A program made the position numbers and the translations under genes. From Rhineura floridana (taxonomy: Eukaryota > Chordata > Lepidosauria > Squamata > Rhineuridae), in the NCBI RefSeq assembly GCF_030035675.1, contig NC_084500.1, positions 14,197,100-14,261,099 on the forward strand: a DNA stretch of 64,000 bases, in the 5' to 3' direction. The first letter of the stretch is position 1, and every line of letters starts with the position of its first letter. Below the pieces are notes generated by a model that was not told where the DNA came from, made no database searches, and saw only the letters and a list, made by a program, of their open reading frames with translations. Shown here one piece after another: positions 38,501 to 44,197 of this stretch.

Positions 38501-40519
38501 TGACTGGATGCTCTGACCCCCATAGGATGACCAAAAGGCAGAGAGTTAATGAAGCCACAGAACGACCACAGAAGAAAAAAGCAGGCTAGATGGACCCAAC
38601 CCTCTTGGGGGGGGGGGGGGAGAAAGGCATCTCTGCTCCAGGAGGGCAGTTAGTCATCCTGTGGCATTCCGTCATGATTTCAAGCAAGAGGAAATAGCCA
38701 TGGATACATTGAACTTGTCAAGGATTATCAATACCTCAGCACAGTCATTAACCAAATTGGAGACAATAGTCAAGAAATCAAAAGAAGGCTAGGATTGGAG
38801 AGGGCAGCTATGAGAGAACTAGAAAAGGGCCTCAAATGCAAAGATGTATCACTGAACACTAAAATCAGGATCATTCAGACCATGGTATTCCCGATCTCTA
38901 TGTAAGGATGTGAAAGTTGGACAGTGAAAAAAGCAGATAAGAGAAAAATCAACTCATTTGAAATGTGGTGTTGGAAGAGAGTTTTGCACATACCATGGAC
39001 TGTGAAAAAGACGAATAATTGGATGTTAGAACAAATTAAACCAGAACTGTCACTAGAAGCTAAAATGATGAAACTGAGGTTATCATACTTTGGACACATC
39101 ATGAGAAGACATGATTCACTAGAAAAGACAATAATGCTGGGGAAAACAGAAGGGAGTAGAAAAAGAGGAAGGCCAAACAAGAGATGGATTGATTCCATAA
39201 AGGAAGCCACAGACCTGAACTTACAAGATCTGAACAGGGTGGTTCATGACAGATGCTCTCGGAGGTCGCTAATTCAGAGGGTCGCCATAAGTCATAATCG
39301 ACTCGAAGGCACATAACAACAACACACTGAAAGCACATGACTTCCCCCCAAGAATCCTGGGAACTGACTGTGGTGCTGGAAGGGGTAAACTACAGTTCCC
39401 AGGATTCTTTGGGGGAAGCCGTGTGCTGTAAACATACGGTGCGCACCCACTCCTTTTCAAGAGCCCAAACGGAAAGAGGTGACAAGTGTGTCACCTTTTT
39501 TATTTTTTAAAAAAAGACAATGCCGCCACTTGTGCTGGCATTCCCTCAGCGAGAATTCTTCGGAAGATGTGGGTGAACTTTGGCAAACGCGAGACAGGAC
39601 TTTATAAGATTCCGGTGGTATACCTGCAGGCCTTCATCGAGCCCCAAACTAGGTGTAAAGAGTTGCCTTGATAGCTATCCTCCTTTCAAGAAGAAACTAA
39701 CAAAACCCTGGAAATTTGGGAGTTTTTAATTCAATTTTTTAGAAAAGAAAACATATATAAAAGCTGTTCTTCTGTAGAAGTGTATTACGAAGGTTAAAAA
39801 AGGGGGGCATTTTTTGCATTTTCTGAACCCTTTCTGCAAACAAAGGGGAAAGAAAGAGGCTCGCTTTGGGGCAACCCCCTTGCAAGGGGGAGACTCATCT
39901 GGCTTCCCTTCCCTTCCCCCACATCTCTTCAGTTAACAACGCCCCCCGTTTCATCCCATTTCTTCTTTTTTACACCCCAACGGCGCACGCTAGCCTCCCC
40001 TTTCTACACGGCTCCCACCCACCGACGTCCCCCCACGTCCCCTAAGTTAGTAGACGGATTCCTCAACGCAAAATCTCTCCCCCCCCCTTAAAAAAAAAAG
40101 GTCGCGCGTCCTAAGCATTGTCTGCAGAATGAACGAATGAATGAGTGACCAGCCAACAGAAAAAGGGCGAAGGCTGCTGGGGGGGCGGTGGGGGGCGGTC
40201 AGGCAGAGGTTTCGCCGACATACTTTAAGGTCGTCTTCTTAACCAATCGGGGAGACCCCCCAATCAATAAAACACCAACCCTAAGGAAAAAAACCCTCGC
40301 CTCTCTTTTCTTTCTCTTCGCTCTCTCCCGTGTCCCTTCCCTGTTTGCTGCCTCTTTTTTCCTTCTCCTCTTTTCCCTGCGGGGTACCTCGATCTTGTCC
40401 ACGCTCCGGGCGCAGCCGACCACCTTCAGGCCGTGCTGCACCAGCGCCCGCGACACGGCCGCCCCGATGCCTACCGAGGCGCCCGTCACCAGCGCCACCC
40501 GGCCCTTCCAGCGCTCCAT
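15847..40519 (-). CDS. DHRS11: DHRS11, dehydrogenase/reductase SDR family member 11 (complete)
   Basis: Gene-level entry; seven coding exons: 40388-40519, 25243-25452, 23485-23579, 22127-22256, 20319-20411, 19016-19081 and 15847-15888. Together they give 255 codons plus a stop, close to the human length of 260. The product is a classical short-chain dehydrogenase/reductase. The mammalian enzyme is cytosolic, NADP(H)-dependent and reduces 17- and 3-keto groups of steroids and some carbonyl xenobiotics. Visible motifs are TGASVGIG at residues 12-19 (dinucleotide-binding loop), NNAG at 91-94, and the catalytic tetrad N116, S146, Y161 and K165 (YSATK). The C-terminus reads [12 protein letters not shown]. 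All splice phases agree. Intron 1 is about 15 kb; the last intron carries an L2 LINE in the same orientation. No signal peptide or membrane segment is seen. Confidence 0.97.
16254..18003 (-). mobile_element. L2-clade LINE, 5'-truncated, with long open RT frame
   Basis: The 3' end lies at 16254 with an ATTT/AAAT simple repeat after a tail containing gggcggtatataaatt on the minus strand; the 5' end is truncated near 18003. It encodes a long reverse-transcriptase frame (separate entry). It lies inside the last DHRS11 intron in the gene's own orientation and splits a large palindromic MITE whose arms are at about 16085-16253 and 18118-18300. The clade call (L2, within the CR1 group) rests on RT motif spelling and the simple-repeat tail, which differs from CR1's octamer tail. 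Confidence 0.85.
16432..17997 (-). CDS. L2-like LINE reverse transcriptase (ORF2 C-terminal part)
   Basis: A continuous 521-codon frame encodes the fingers, palm and thumb of a non-LTR reverse transcriptase plus the C-terminal tail; the endonuclease half is missing through 5' truncation. Motifs in order are [15 protein letters not shown], motif [16 protein letters not shown], motif [18 protein letters not shown], the catalytic YADDTQLY (motif C), [10 protein letters not shown] (motif D) and VRSLGVLFD (motif E), then the family tail [13 protein letters not shown] and [29 protein letters not shown]. No stop interrupts it, so the copy is fairly young. Without its 5' part it is not expected to move by itself. 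It is not a host gene. Confidence 0.88.
   Translation of the reverse strand: MIEEGLIEDVDKILGLVRATTSVLDPCPSWLVKAGRTGTAGWAKEVINASLLEGVVPDFLKAAVVRPLLKKPSLDPDNLNNYRPVANVPFLGKVLERVVAGQLQGLLDDTDYLDPFQSGFRPGFGTETALVALYDDLCRERDRGSVTLLILLDLSAAFDTIDHGILLGRLTVLGVGGSAWHWLRSYLVGRQQKIVLGEHCSTPWTLHCGVPQGSVLSPMLFNIYMKPLGAVIRSFGVRCHQYADDTQLYFSFSSSSGEAVNVLNRCLAAIMDWMGANRLKLNPDKTERLLVSAFSAQMVDVHPVLDGVTLPLKEQVRSLGVLFDSSLSLEAQVASVAWNAFYHLRLVAQLRPYLDSDDLASVVHALVTSRLDYCNALYVGLPLKTVRKLQLVQNAAARLLTRTRRSAHITPVLARLHWLPICFRAKFKVLVLTYKALHGMGPQYLVERLSQYETTRTLRSTSKALLRVPSHREARMVVTRNRAFLVVAPELWNGFPDEVRLAPTLQSFRRQLKTFLYSQAF
18008..18055 (+). mobile_element. tRNA-Ala-type SINE, body fragment
   Basis: acctccctgaaaccgtggag agctgctaccagtcagg, sitting between the truncated L2 5' end and the right arm of the split MITE. 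Confidence 0.6.
18684..18860 (+). mobile_element. tRNA-Ala-type SINE, full length
   Basis: ggctgtcgctcagcggtaga, cttgcatgcagaaggtccca, ending taagtcagcttcctgtg. Confidence 0.82.
19016..19081 (-). CDS. DHRS11: DHRS11 exon 6
   Basis: A 22-codon exon, [20 protein letters not shown] then VQ, between the acceptor tctttccag and the donor gtaggccg. It matches the penultimate helix of the SDR fold in DHRS11. Confidence 0.95.
19317..19550 (-). mobile_element. CR1-like LINE 3' end (second subfamily)
   Basis: Reverse-complement copy of the element at 2801; recognisable blocks include tggccagtgg..., gggaagcccgcaagcagg and gctagtagccattgatagcc. Confidence 0.65.
19606..19893 (-). mobile_element. CR1-like LINE 3' end, left arm of inverted pair
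   Basis: Minus-strand copy running into the SFKRGLDK-type coding end (ttttaaagccatccaagcgg). It abuts a plus-strand copy starting at 19894. Confidence 0.65.
19894..20125 (+). mobile_element. CR1-like LINE 3' end, right arm of inverted pair
   Basis: Plus-strand copy with gctactagccac, caggtcctgcttgagggttt and ctgatccagcag, followed directly by the TTG/TAA microsatellite at 20126. Confidence 0.65.
20126..20182. repeat. Compound TTG / TAG / TAA microsatellite
   Basis: TTG repeats turn into TAGTAG and then TAA repeats, ending in a LINE-tail scrap. Confidence 0.95.
20319..20411 (-). CDS. DHRS11: DHRS11 exon 5
   Basis: A 31-codon exon, [20 protein letters not shown] then [11 protein letters not shown], from an acceptor ending tcgtag to the donor gtaggcaac. 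The SPG(L/V)VET turn follows the cofactor-binding strand. A GA-dinucleotide run lies about 70 bases upstream of the acceptor. Confidence 0.95.
20480..20509. repeat. GA microsatellite
   Basis: About 14 GA units, about 70 bases upstream (gene sense) of DHRS11 exon 5. On the gene strand it is a CT run. Confidence 0.95.
20680..21172 (+). mobile_element. tRNA-Ala-type SINE split by hAT-like element
   Basis: Degraded head at 20700-20735 (ccgcatgcaaaaggtccccg) and body to about 20811; after the insert at 20812-21117 the SINE resumes with gtgtagacaatatcgaacga. Confidence 0.72.
20812..21117 (+). mobile_element. hAT-like MITE (ggttcccaaact family) inside a SINE
   Basis: cggttcccaaatgtggtccg to gtgtttgggaactgctg; interrupts the SINE at 20680-21172. 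Confidence 0.78.
21262..21335. mobile_element. Palindromic MITE fragment
   Basis: aagtgttgttggactctagt tcccatcagccccagcc. Confidence 0.55.
21375..21545 (-). mobile_element. tRNA-Ala-type SINE, 3' part
   Basis: Plus-strand phrases atgctgagtcagtccatcag, agctcagcactgtccactct and gactggcagc, adjoining the CR1 copy at 21555. Confidence 0.7.
21555..21905 (+). mobile_element. CR1 LINE 3' fragment
   Basis: Same CR1 C-terminal coding and tail as the copy at 4950, ending in tctatgattctatgatt. Lies in a DHRS11 intron, opposite to the gene. Confidence 0.88.
22127..22256 (-). CDS. DHRS11: DHRS11 exon 4 (catalytic Tyr-Lys)
   Basis: The exon completes the serine codon, then reads [20 protein letters not shown] followed by [23 protein letters not shown], between the acceptor ccttcccag and the donor gtgagttc. 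It contains the YxxxK pair (Y161, K165). Confidence 0.96.
22382..22925. mobile_element. Large palindromic MITE split by a Sauria-type SINE
   Basis: Left part 22382-22606 (gaatgctgggaattgtagtt tgttaagg) and right part 22830-22925 (agcacccttaacatactacc attcccaggattctttggg) surround the SINE at 22612-22829. Confidence 0.8.
22612..22829 (-). mobile_element. Sauria-type SINE (tRNA head, Bov-B-like tail)
   Basis: On the minus strand: gagagccagtgtggcatagt, B box gggtttgaatccccac, gccatgaagctcactgggtg, then the gaccctat/gtcaccagaagtcggaatcg tail. It sits inside a large palindromic MITE. The tail resembles the Bov-B 3' end, as known for Sauria SINEs. Confidence 0.85.
22970..23315 (+). mobile_element. 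hAT-like repeat (gagggccacattcc family)
   Basis: gccccaagggccacattcca, ccagtggtgggcaggaccag and ggcctgaggttccccattcc. Confidence 0.65.
23485..23579 (-). CDS. DHRS11: DHRS11 exon 3
   Basis: The exon reads [20 protein letters not shown] then [11 protein letters not shown] and two bases of the serine codon, between the acceptor acctttcag and the donor gtgggtg. It supplies active-site N116 and leads into catalytic S146. Confidence 0.96.
23622..23990 (-). mobile_element. L2-like LINE 3' end
   Basis: A CAT-repeat, then ttatattccggccttcctcc on the plus strand. The minus strand encodes DRAFSVVAS near 23940. It lies about 40 bases from DHRS11 exon 3. Confidence 0.6.
24175..24278. mobile_element. Palindromic MITE fragments
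   Basis: Two blocks of gatgggagctgtagtccaaa, apparently tandem ends of the same kind of hAT-like MITE. Confidence 0.55.
24279..24394. mobile_element. Palindromic hAT-like MITE, near-perfect inverted repeat
   Basis: cagagcttggaaaagttact at the left is repeated in inverse at the right end (aagtaacttttccaagctct g). The whole 116 bases fold back on themselves around catgctggctgggg-like sequence. Flanks (aaggcagc / ccagcagc) match at 5 of 8. Confidence 0.82.
25243..25452 (-). CDS. DHRS11: DHRS11 exon 2
   Basis: Between the acceptor tgttctag and the donor gtgagtag lie 70 codons, from [13 protein letters not shown] to GWRTMID, in phase 0 on both sides. It carries the CDLS and INNAG segments that line the nicotinamide-cofactor site. 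Confidence 0.96.
25525..25840. mobile_element. Palindromic MITE with internal insert
   Basis: tagccctccagatcttgttg gactacagctcccatcc at the left and gccacattggtccaacacca tcaaggaggccacagattag at the right, with about 200 bases between that themselves contain inverted blocks (gctcctccaaag..., caaggagctctcc / gctccttgaaag). Confidence 0.5.
25888..26015. mobile_element. Palindromic hAT-like MITE (acaactcccatca family)
   Basis: gggatgggaaacctctgccc, ctacaactcccatcatccc and the inverse agcatctggaaggccccag. Confidence 0.7.
26295..26412. mobile_element. Palindromic hAT-like MITE (acaactcccatca family)
   Basis: ggtcttggactgcaaatccc accatcc and gctgatgggagttgtccaac aacatctgg. Confidence 0.65.
26640..26815 (+). 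mobile_element. tRNA-SINE (second type)
   Basis: gcagctgattagagtgtcac (A-box like), gggttcaaatcccaactcag (B box), cctcacagggatgctgtgat and an AAATAAAATAAA tail. Confidence 0.6.
26818..26897 (-). mobile_element. tRNA-Ala-type SINE, head only
   Basis: gggattgaacctggggcctt, gcaaggcagacgctctgcca and ctgagctacagccc: a clean minus-strand tRNA-like head without the body. Confidence 0.72.
26900..27480. other. Unassigned stretch with a 207-codon open frame (minus)
   Basis: The minus strand is open over 26924-27547 and includes [20 protein letters not shown] and [21 protein letters not shown] recognise no family. It lies in DHRS11 intron 1. Chance or a decayed element is likelier than a gene. Confidence 0.35.
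27485..27740 (+). mobile_element. tRNA-SINE (second type), with insert
   Basis: gccagtgtggtgaagtggtt agagc, later gttggagtgttggacttttg, gggtccaaatcctcaa and ctctcagggttgttgggatt. Confidence 0.6.
28108..28235 (+). mobile_element. tRNA-Ala-type SINE, 5' half
   Basis: catagctcagtggcagagca, cttgcatgcagaaggtccca; truncated in the body. It faces an inverted copy at 28268. Confidence 0.8.
28268..28446 (-). mobile_element. tRNA-Ala-type SINE, full length
   Basis: agcagccttatattaagtca through gctaccactgagctacagcc; forms an inverted pair with 28108-28235. Confidence 0.82.
28735..28885. mobile_element. Large palindromic MITE, internally deleted
   Basis: ctcctgggaaccgtcgttta and the inverse ctacagttcccaagagtgct, with acagagctacaattcccagc. 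Confidence 0.65.
28890..29160. other. No recognised feature (DHRS11 intron 1)
   Basis: Ends in a G-run (29149-29158) just before the CR1 copy. Confidence 0.4.
29165..30200 (+). mobile_element. CR1 LINE, RT domain to 3' end, degraded
   Basis: Starts around the RT palm ([20 protein letters not shown]), continues through [33 protein letters not shown] and [11 protein letters not shown] to the C-terminus and the ctactattctatgattctg tail. The reading frame shifts several times and the catalytic YADD is not intact, so this is an inactive, moderately old copy in DHRS11 intron 1. Confidence 0.9.
30200..30746. other. Intronic sequence, one LINE tail only
   Basis: Apart from the LINE tail at 30375-30440, nothing is recognised. 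Confidence 0.4.
30375..30440 (-). mobile_element. LINE 3' tail with TTTA repeat
   Basis: A (TTTA)n run at 30377-30405 then tatcccacccttcctcccag cagggcgggattcc. Confidence 0.55.
30747..30945 (+). mobile_element. tRNA-Ala-type SINE, full length
   Basis: gggctgtggctggggggcag (degraded A box), gtgcagaaggcccctggttc, ending ggcagcttcctcctttcc. Confidence 0.8.
31000..31185 (+). mobile_element. LINE 3' tail (L2-like)
   Basis: T-rich sequence leading to cgccctggctcctgctggga and gggtgggatatacatcaa, the common 3' end of this LINE group. Confidence 0.6.
31186..31332 (-). mobile_element. tRNA-Ala-type SINE
   Basis: cagcagcagctctcgggggt to gacgctgagctatggccctt; the 3' end is lost where it abuts the LINE tail. 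Confidence 0.78.
31628..31816 (+). mobile_element. Sauria-type SINE with perfect 14-bp target duplication
   Basis: gagagccagtgtggtgtagt, ggttcgaatccccac, then gggtcgccataagtcgggat. Flanked by ttgagctgtttaac at 31614-31627 and 31817-31830, an exact duplication that marks a fairly recent retroposition into an older palindromic MITE. Confidence 0.9.
31817..32015. mobile_element. Large palindromic MITE, right arm
   Basis: aatccctcttcccagacaac tctgggaattgtagctct and ctacagttcccaggatcttt; the left arm was lost or lies before the SINE insertion at 31628. Confidence 0.68.
32468..32695 (-). mobile_element. CR1-like LINE 3' end (second subfamily)
   Basis: Minus-strand copy; its coding remnant reads [14 protein letters not shown]. 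It directly abuts a Bov-B fragment on the plus strand. Confidence 0.65.
32698..33045 (+). mobile_element. Bov-B (RTE) LINE 3' fragment
   Basis: Encodes remnants of [20 protein letters not shown] and [20 protein letters not shown], then [17 protein letters not shown], and ends in an ACAACAAC tail. Internally deleted compared with the 38690 copy. Confidence 0.88.
33367..33752 (+). mobile_element. hAT-like MITE (ggttcccaaact family)
   Basis: caggggttcccaagctgtgg to gatttcgggaacagcgg; internal catttt...gtggtccat blocks as in the 3904 copy. Confidence 0.75.
34050..34385 (-). mobile_element. hAT-like repeat (gagggccacattcc family)
   Basis: ggggacctcaggcctggggg, ctccgcccactctcgcctct and aaaggaatgtggccctcggg. 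Confidence 0.65.
34885..35045 (-). mobile_element. tRNA-SINE (second type)
   Basis: Plus strand: acaacaaccctgcgaggtag, gggatttgaatcctggtctc and ccattctaaccactgtgcca, i.e. a B box and head on the minus strand. Confidence 0.6.
35050..35725. other. No recognised feature (DHRS11 intron 1)
   Basis: AT-rich unique-looking sequence. No coding homology or repeat recognised. Confidence 0.45.
35730..35868. mobile_element. Palindromic MITE, degraded
   Basis: ctgcgccaggctttctcaag and gctgatgggagatagagacc aatccc. Confidence 0.4.
36085..36170 (-). mobile_element. CR1-like LINE 3' fragment
   Basis: A short minus-strand piece resembling the gtagccat...ccttatcctccat block of the second CR1 subfamily. Confidence 0.45.
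36335..36878 (+). mobile_element. CR1 LINE 3' fragment
   Basis: Encodes [20 protein letters not shown], the [20 protein letters not shown] block and [20 protein letters not shown], then the tail tctatgattctatga. The C-terminal part is still open for about 115 codons. Confidence 0.9.
37028..37130. mobile_element. Palindromic MITE, degraded
   Basis: ccccagccagcacggccaac and gggaggtgtagtcgggccat atctggagggccacagg. Confidence 0.55.
37573..37925 (-). mobile_element. hAT-like MITE (ggttcccaaact family)
   Basis: Minus-oriented: ccagggcttctcaaactccc, gaccacctaatga and gaccacctgaaggaagctca. Confidence 0.68.
37975..38105 (-). mobile_element. tRNA-Ala-type SINE, degraded
   Basis: agctcagtattgtctacact and gactggcagtggctctacag; the head is partly deleted. 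Confidence 0.7.
38107..38310 (-). mobile_element. Bov-B (RTE) LINE 3' end
   Basis: Minus-strand copy: [40 protein letters not shown], with the gttgttgttatgtgccttc end on the plus strand. Confidence 0.88.
38358..38455. mobile_element. Palindromic MITE fragment
   Basis: agatagggaacctgtggcct and ggctataactcccatcgttc; truncated at the right. Confidence 0.62.
38690..39330 (+). mobile_element. Bov-B (RTE) LINE ORF2 3' part
   Basis: The longest Bov-B piece here. It encodes [20 protein letters not shown]-type sequence, then [40 protein letters not shown] and the [20 protein letters not shown] end, followed by gggtcgccataagtcataat and ACAACAAC. The last 130 codons are uninterrupted. RTs of this family also drive Sauria-type SINEs. 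Confidence 0.9.
39335..39462. mobile_element. Large palindromic MITE, short form
   Basis: gcacatgacttccccccaag aatcctgggaactg with its inverse cagttcccaggattctttgg gggaagccgtgtgct. Confidence 0.72.
39470..40380. other. DHRS11 intron 1, donor-proximal, repeat-free
   Basis: No repeat family recognised. C-rich runs and rising GC content toward exon 1. Confidence 0.45.
40388..40519 (-). CDS. DHRS11: DHRS11 exon 1
   Basis: The ATG at 40519 opens [20 protein letters not shown] and runs to DKIE before the donor gtacccc (44 codons). It contains the cofactor-binding TGxxxGIG loop. The frame is open upstream without a closer ATG, and human also has a methionine at this MERW position, so this start is preferred. 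Confidence 0.95.
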
Positions 40520-40860
40520 GGCCCGCGCACGGCTCCGCCCTGCTTCGTCTGGCCGCCCAGCAGGACTCCCCGCTCGCTTTTCCCCACCTCCTCCTTTCGC
40601 CAAGGCGCAAGACCCCAGCGAGGATCTCCGGGGGAGGCGGCGGTGACGGAGCAGCGGATCCGCCTCTTTCTCCGAGGGCAGCCCCTGCTGGAGAAAGAGA
40701 ACCTCTCCTCCTCCTCCTCCCTCCTTTCCAAAGCCGGCCAGATCTGGGAGAGCCGTGCGAGGTCTGGAGCAGGCTGCGGCTCCTGGTTGGGCCTCACGCG
40801 CCAAAACCCCTGGAGGGCACCAGGTTGGCGGAGGCCGCTCTAGCCAAAAGGGGTAGGCCC
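40388..40860 (-). promoter_or_regulatory. DHRS11 CpG-island promoter and first-exon region
   Basis: A very GC- and CpG-rich block covering DHRS11 exon 1 and about 340 bases upstream, ending where a SINE begins near 40898. CpG density here is far higher than in the surrounding DNA. No TATA box is obvious. Confidence 0.7.
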
Positions 40861-40897
40861 GCTCCCAGCAATAGATCGCCCCCTCTGGGGAGCGCAG

Positions 40898-41070
40898 GAA
40901 GCTGCCTTATTATACTGAGCCAGATTGGAGATCCATCTACCTCAGGATTGTCTACACTGATCGGCAGCAGCTGTCCGCAGGGTTTCAGGCAGGGAGTCTC
41001 TGCCAGCCCTATTGAACCTGGGACCTTCTGCATGCAAGGCAGATGCTCTACCTCTGAGCTAGGGCCTGCC
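40898..41070 (-). mobile_element. tRNA-Ala-type SINE, full length
   Basis: ggaagctgccttattatact to ctacctctgagctagggcct; it ends the CpG-rich DHRS11 promoter block. Confidence 0.82.
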
Positions 41071-41084
41071 CCCCCCTTTTACCT

Positions 41085-41240
41085 ACTTAATCCTCACACA
41101 AGCCTGTGAGGCAGGTTAGGCTGAGAGACAGTGACTAACAGGCCCATTAAGCCTACCGGCGGAATGGGTGACAATTTGAACCTCGACCGCCCCAGCCCTA
41201 GACCAAGACTCTACTCACTACACCACACTGCCTCTCTCAT
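41085..41240 (-). mobile_element. tRNA-SINE (second type)
   Basis: acaagcctgtgaggcaggtt aggctgagagacagtgac, then caatttgaacctcgacc and ctcactacaccacactgcct. Confidence 0.6.
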
Positions 41241-41439
41241 CGACCATTTTGGAAAGACTACGTTTTGACCTCTAAGGCCTTAAACCTGCCTTGTCCCTAT
41301 TCTCACTAGTTCGTTGTTTTGTAATAAAAAAAGCTACACATTTCTTCCCCTCACCCCATGACACTCAAGGGTCAAACCTTCACCCTTCTGCACTTTCACA
41401 GTGCAATGCTATGCATGGCTCAATCCACCCTTATCGAGC

Positions 41440-41565
41440 GTGGGGGACCTTGGGCCCTCCAGACGTTCTTGAACTACAACTCCCAGCAGCAAGCATGGCC
41501 AATAGCCCAGGATGAGGCAAGCTGTAGTTTATCAGCACATCTGGAGGGCAACAGGTTCCCCACAG
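41440..41565. mobile_element. Palindromic hAT-like MITE (acaactcccatca family)
   Basis: gtgggggaccttgggccctc, gaactacaactcccagcagc and acatctggagggcaacaggt. Confidence 0.68.
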
Positions 41566-41689
41566 CAGACCATATTAAATGGCCTTATTACCTAGCGTAA
41601 ATGCTTAGGATCAGAGGCTTAAACGACCCAGGGAGGGGGGGATTTAAACAGGTGAAGTCAGCTGTTCCCATGTCCTGTCTGTCAGGAAA

Positions 41690-41985
41690 CCTCAGGTCCA
41701 GGGGTTGAATGGAGGCCTGACCCTTGGAACTCATCCCAGACCACGCCCCCTCCCTAGGCCACACCCCCTCTCCCCGAGCCTGCTTCACCTTCTTGCCCTA
41801 CTTGAGTGTTCTTCGCCTTCCTTGGACTCTAATAATGCCTCTTGCTTGCCTGGACAGAGAATTTAGAAGGGTGTGTACTATACCAAAGGTAAAATTTACA
41901 TTTATTGCTCCGCCCACTTTTGCCCACCACTGGCATGCCTCCCTGTGGCTGGAAAAAGGTTCCCCACACCTGCCATAGCGGCACC
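41690..41985 (-). mobile_element. hAT-like repeat (gagggccacattcc family)
   Basis: cctcaggtccaggggttgaa, gctccgcccacttttgccca and aaaggttccccacacctg. Confidence 0.6.
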
Positions 41986-43240
41986 CATCAGGTCACATGA
42001 CCTCTTGGGAGCCTTCTGATTCTATGAGAGGAAGAATTTGAAATCGGGGAACAGAAATAAAAACCCAGTGCAGTTGCTCGGTACTCCGAGCGCCTGTTAG
42101 GTGTTTTGCAGAACTCTTCTCTGAGCAAGAGTTCGCCCAGGGAGACCCAGCAGTGGCCGAGAAACTTCCCAAGACAGCGTGCTGGCTGGTGGCTCCATGT
42201 CAGTGGGGCAATGCGACCTTTCAAGGAGCTGTCCAAGGTGCTTCAACCACCGCAAGAGACTTTGCCCATCACTTAATGCCCTGCAGCGTTGGCTGTGCTG
42301 TGCTGTAGGGTCCATTCTTAGGCTGCAGTAGCTGCTTTTGGCATTAAGGGACTATGAGCTCAGTTCTTGTACTGCAAACCCCATTAGCATTCCTGAACTC
42401 GCTCATAACCATGCTGCCTTAAGCAGGGCCTCTGAAGTAGATCTTGGCTGGCATCCAATTCTAGTTTTGTCCTCCACCTTTAAATGGGCCTTAAAGACTT
42501 TTTTTAAAAAAAAATGCTGCTCTTAAATGGGTAGCTAGCAGCTGTGACTGGGGTTCTGGTAGGGTCATGTTAATTCACACTGTTTTTCAAATTGCATTTT
42601 GTACTCTTTTGAACGTAACGAAACATCTGTTTTGAACCAGGTTGTACCATGGTTCATCAGAGTACATTTTCTTAAAACTGCTTTGGGAAGCACTTTGTTT
42701 GAAAATGCAGCCTATAAGTCTTTCAGATAAAAGGATCTGTAGGAAACTCACACGGGGTTTGCACTTAATACCGATGGGACCTGCAGCAAATGGTTGCAGG
42801 TCTGCCCAGCAAGAATGCTCCCTATTAGCTTAACAGCCTTTGACTCTTGAACATGTTTGGATCATATTGGACTGGGACATGGTTTTCCTCTAAGCTTTTA
42901 TTTTCAGCAGTATTTTTGGCTCCCTCCAGTATGCAATCTATCTTGTTTCTTCAGGGGCAGGGAGAGATTTTAGGGCCAATCCTGTTGGCACTCACCACCT
43001 GAGGTTACTGTTATGAGGCATGAGTCTTCCCTGGACATGGGGTGTAGTAGAGCTCCACCTACCAAAACTGCTATTTTGCATCTGGCCACTATTTTGTACA
43101 CAACTCTGGTGAGCGGATTTGGGAGATTCTAGCAGAAGAGGAGTTAGCAATCTATCATCATTTAGAAATAAACTGCTCGAAAGCACTCTAGGATCATGTA
43201 AGCGTGAGATATAATCAAATACAAATAATAGACCTAATGC
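41986..43240. other. DHRS11-GGNBP2 intergenic region
   Basis: About 1.25 kb with no recognised repeat or coding sequence. It may carry upstream DHRS11 control sequence; that is by position only. Confidence 0.4.
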
Positions 43241-43241
43241 A

Positions 43242-43380
43242 AGGGTGGCTAACCCGCAGCCCTCCATATATTTGTTGGACCTTCAGCTCCCAACAGCCCC
43301 AGCCAGGAATGCCCGTGGAGAAGAATGATGGGAGTCAGAGTCCAGCAACATCTGGAGGATGACAGGTTGCCCACCCCCAT
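43242..43380. mobile_element. Palindromic hAT-like MITE (acaactcccatca family)
   Basis: caagggtggctaacccgcag to ggatgacaggttgcccaccc ccattc, with the usual inverted arms. It lies just beyond the GGNBP2 poly(A) site. Confidence 0.72.
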
Positions 43381-43469
43381 TCTAAACAGGGGGAAAGTAC
43401 ACCGGCCTCTGGAGTTATTTCAGCACTCTTAATCACAAAGAGTAGAAACATGCACACCTTTTCTTTTTT

Positions 43470-43993
43470 TACTATGCATATTAATAAATATTCTTTATTT
43501 TTAAATTTTGCACATTGCGCTTTCAACATATTACATCCAGAACATTTTTTCTTTTTGCAAATGGATGTCTACTTTGTAAAATCTTTAGACTGAGCTCATT
43601 GTCATTTCTGTACAGAATTATAAGTACAACATTACTTTTTGCCACTAAGTTGCGTTTTTTTTGTTTGTTAAGTGTCACAGTTAAGAGAAACATTGAAAGA
43701 AAAGAGAGGGCTGAAATTATGAAGGTTCTAAGGCTTGCCTCAATCTAGTCAAAACTAAAGATCCAAGCCGAAAGGGGTGGGGGGAGACCAAAAATTAAAA
43801 GTCATCACCTCCACCAGCCTCCTGCACAGGGGAGGAAAAAGAAATGAAAAAGAACAGAAAGCCACATTGATTTTTTTAAAAAGTAAGATTTTGTTTTAGT
43901 TGCTAAAGAAAGTATTTTGTTTGTTGAAGACAGAAAAGGCGCAGTAGTCATCTCGAAAGATTTCATTGAAAGACAGAGCTAATTTTATTGGGT
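43470..43993 (-). other. GGNBP2 3' UTR
   Basis: AT-rich, repeat-free sequence follows the stop on the minus strand up to an AATAAA signal. Its end is estimated at 15-30 bases past the signal, where a GT-rich stretch (ggtgtgcatgtttct) resembles a downstream cleavage element. Confidence 0.7.
43494..43499 (-). promoter_or_regulatory. GGNBP2 poly(A) signal AATAAA
   Basis: AATAAA on the minus strand about 495 bases after the stop codon, followed by a GT-rich stretch. Confidence 0.7.
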
Positions 43994-44197
43994 TTAGTTT
44001 GCTCCGGCTGTTGTAAGCCAGCCAGTACAAACCGGCCTCTTATGATCGTTCAAGCGGCAGTATTTGTTAAATTTCTCCTTCAGGTGCTGCCGGTACCGCT
44101 CTCTGTTGCTGTAGAAAGACTTGTTGTTTGCCATGAACGACTGGATCTCGTCTTGCGAGATGAAGGTTTCCTCGTCGGAAGTGCATTCAGATTCGTC
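43994..44197 (-). CDS. GGNBP2: GGNBP2 last coding exon with stop
   Basis: After the acceptor ttttttgcag the exon encodes [20 protein letters not shown], then [20 protein letters not shown] and the invariant end [24 protein letters not shown], stopping at 43994-43996. Confidence 0.97.
   Translation of the reverse strand, partial: DESECTSDEETFISQDEIQSFMANNKSFYSNRERYRQHLKEKFNKYCRLNDHKRPVCTGWLTTAGAN

Noticed and set aside
40199-40804. A 201-codon minus-strand frame as a separate gene at the DHRS11 promoter
   Set aside because: It is DHRS11 exon 1 plus open 5' flank and intron read-through; the donor after DKIE and the homology fix the real coding part.
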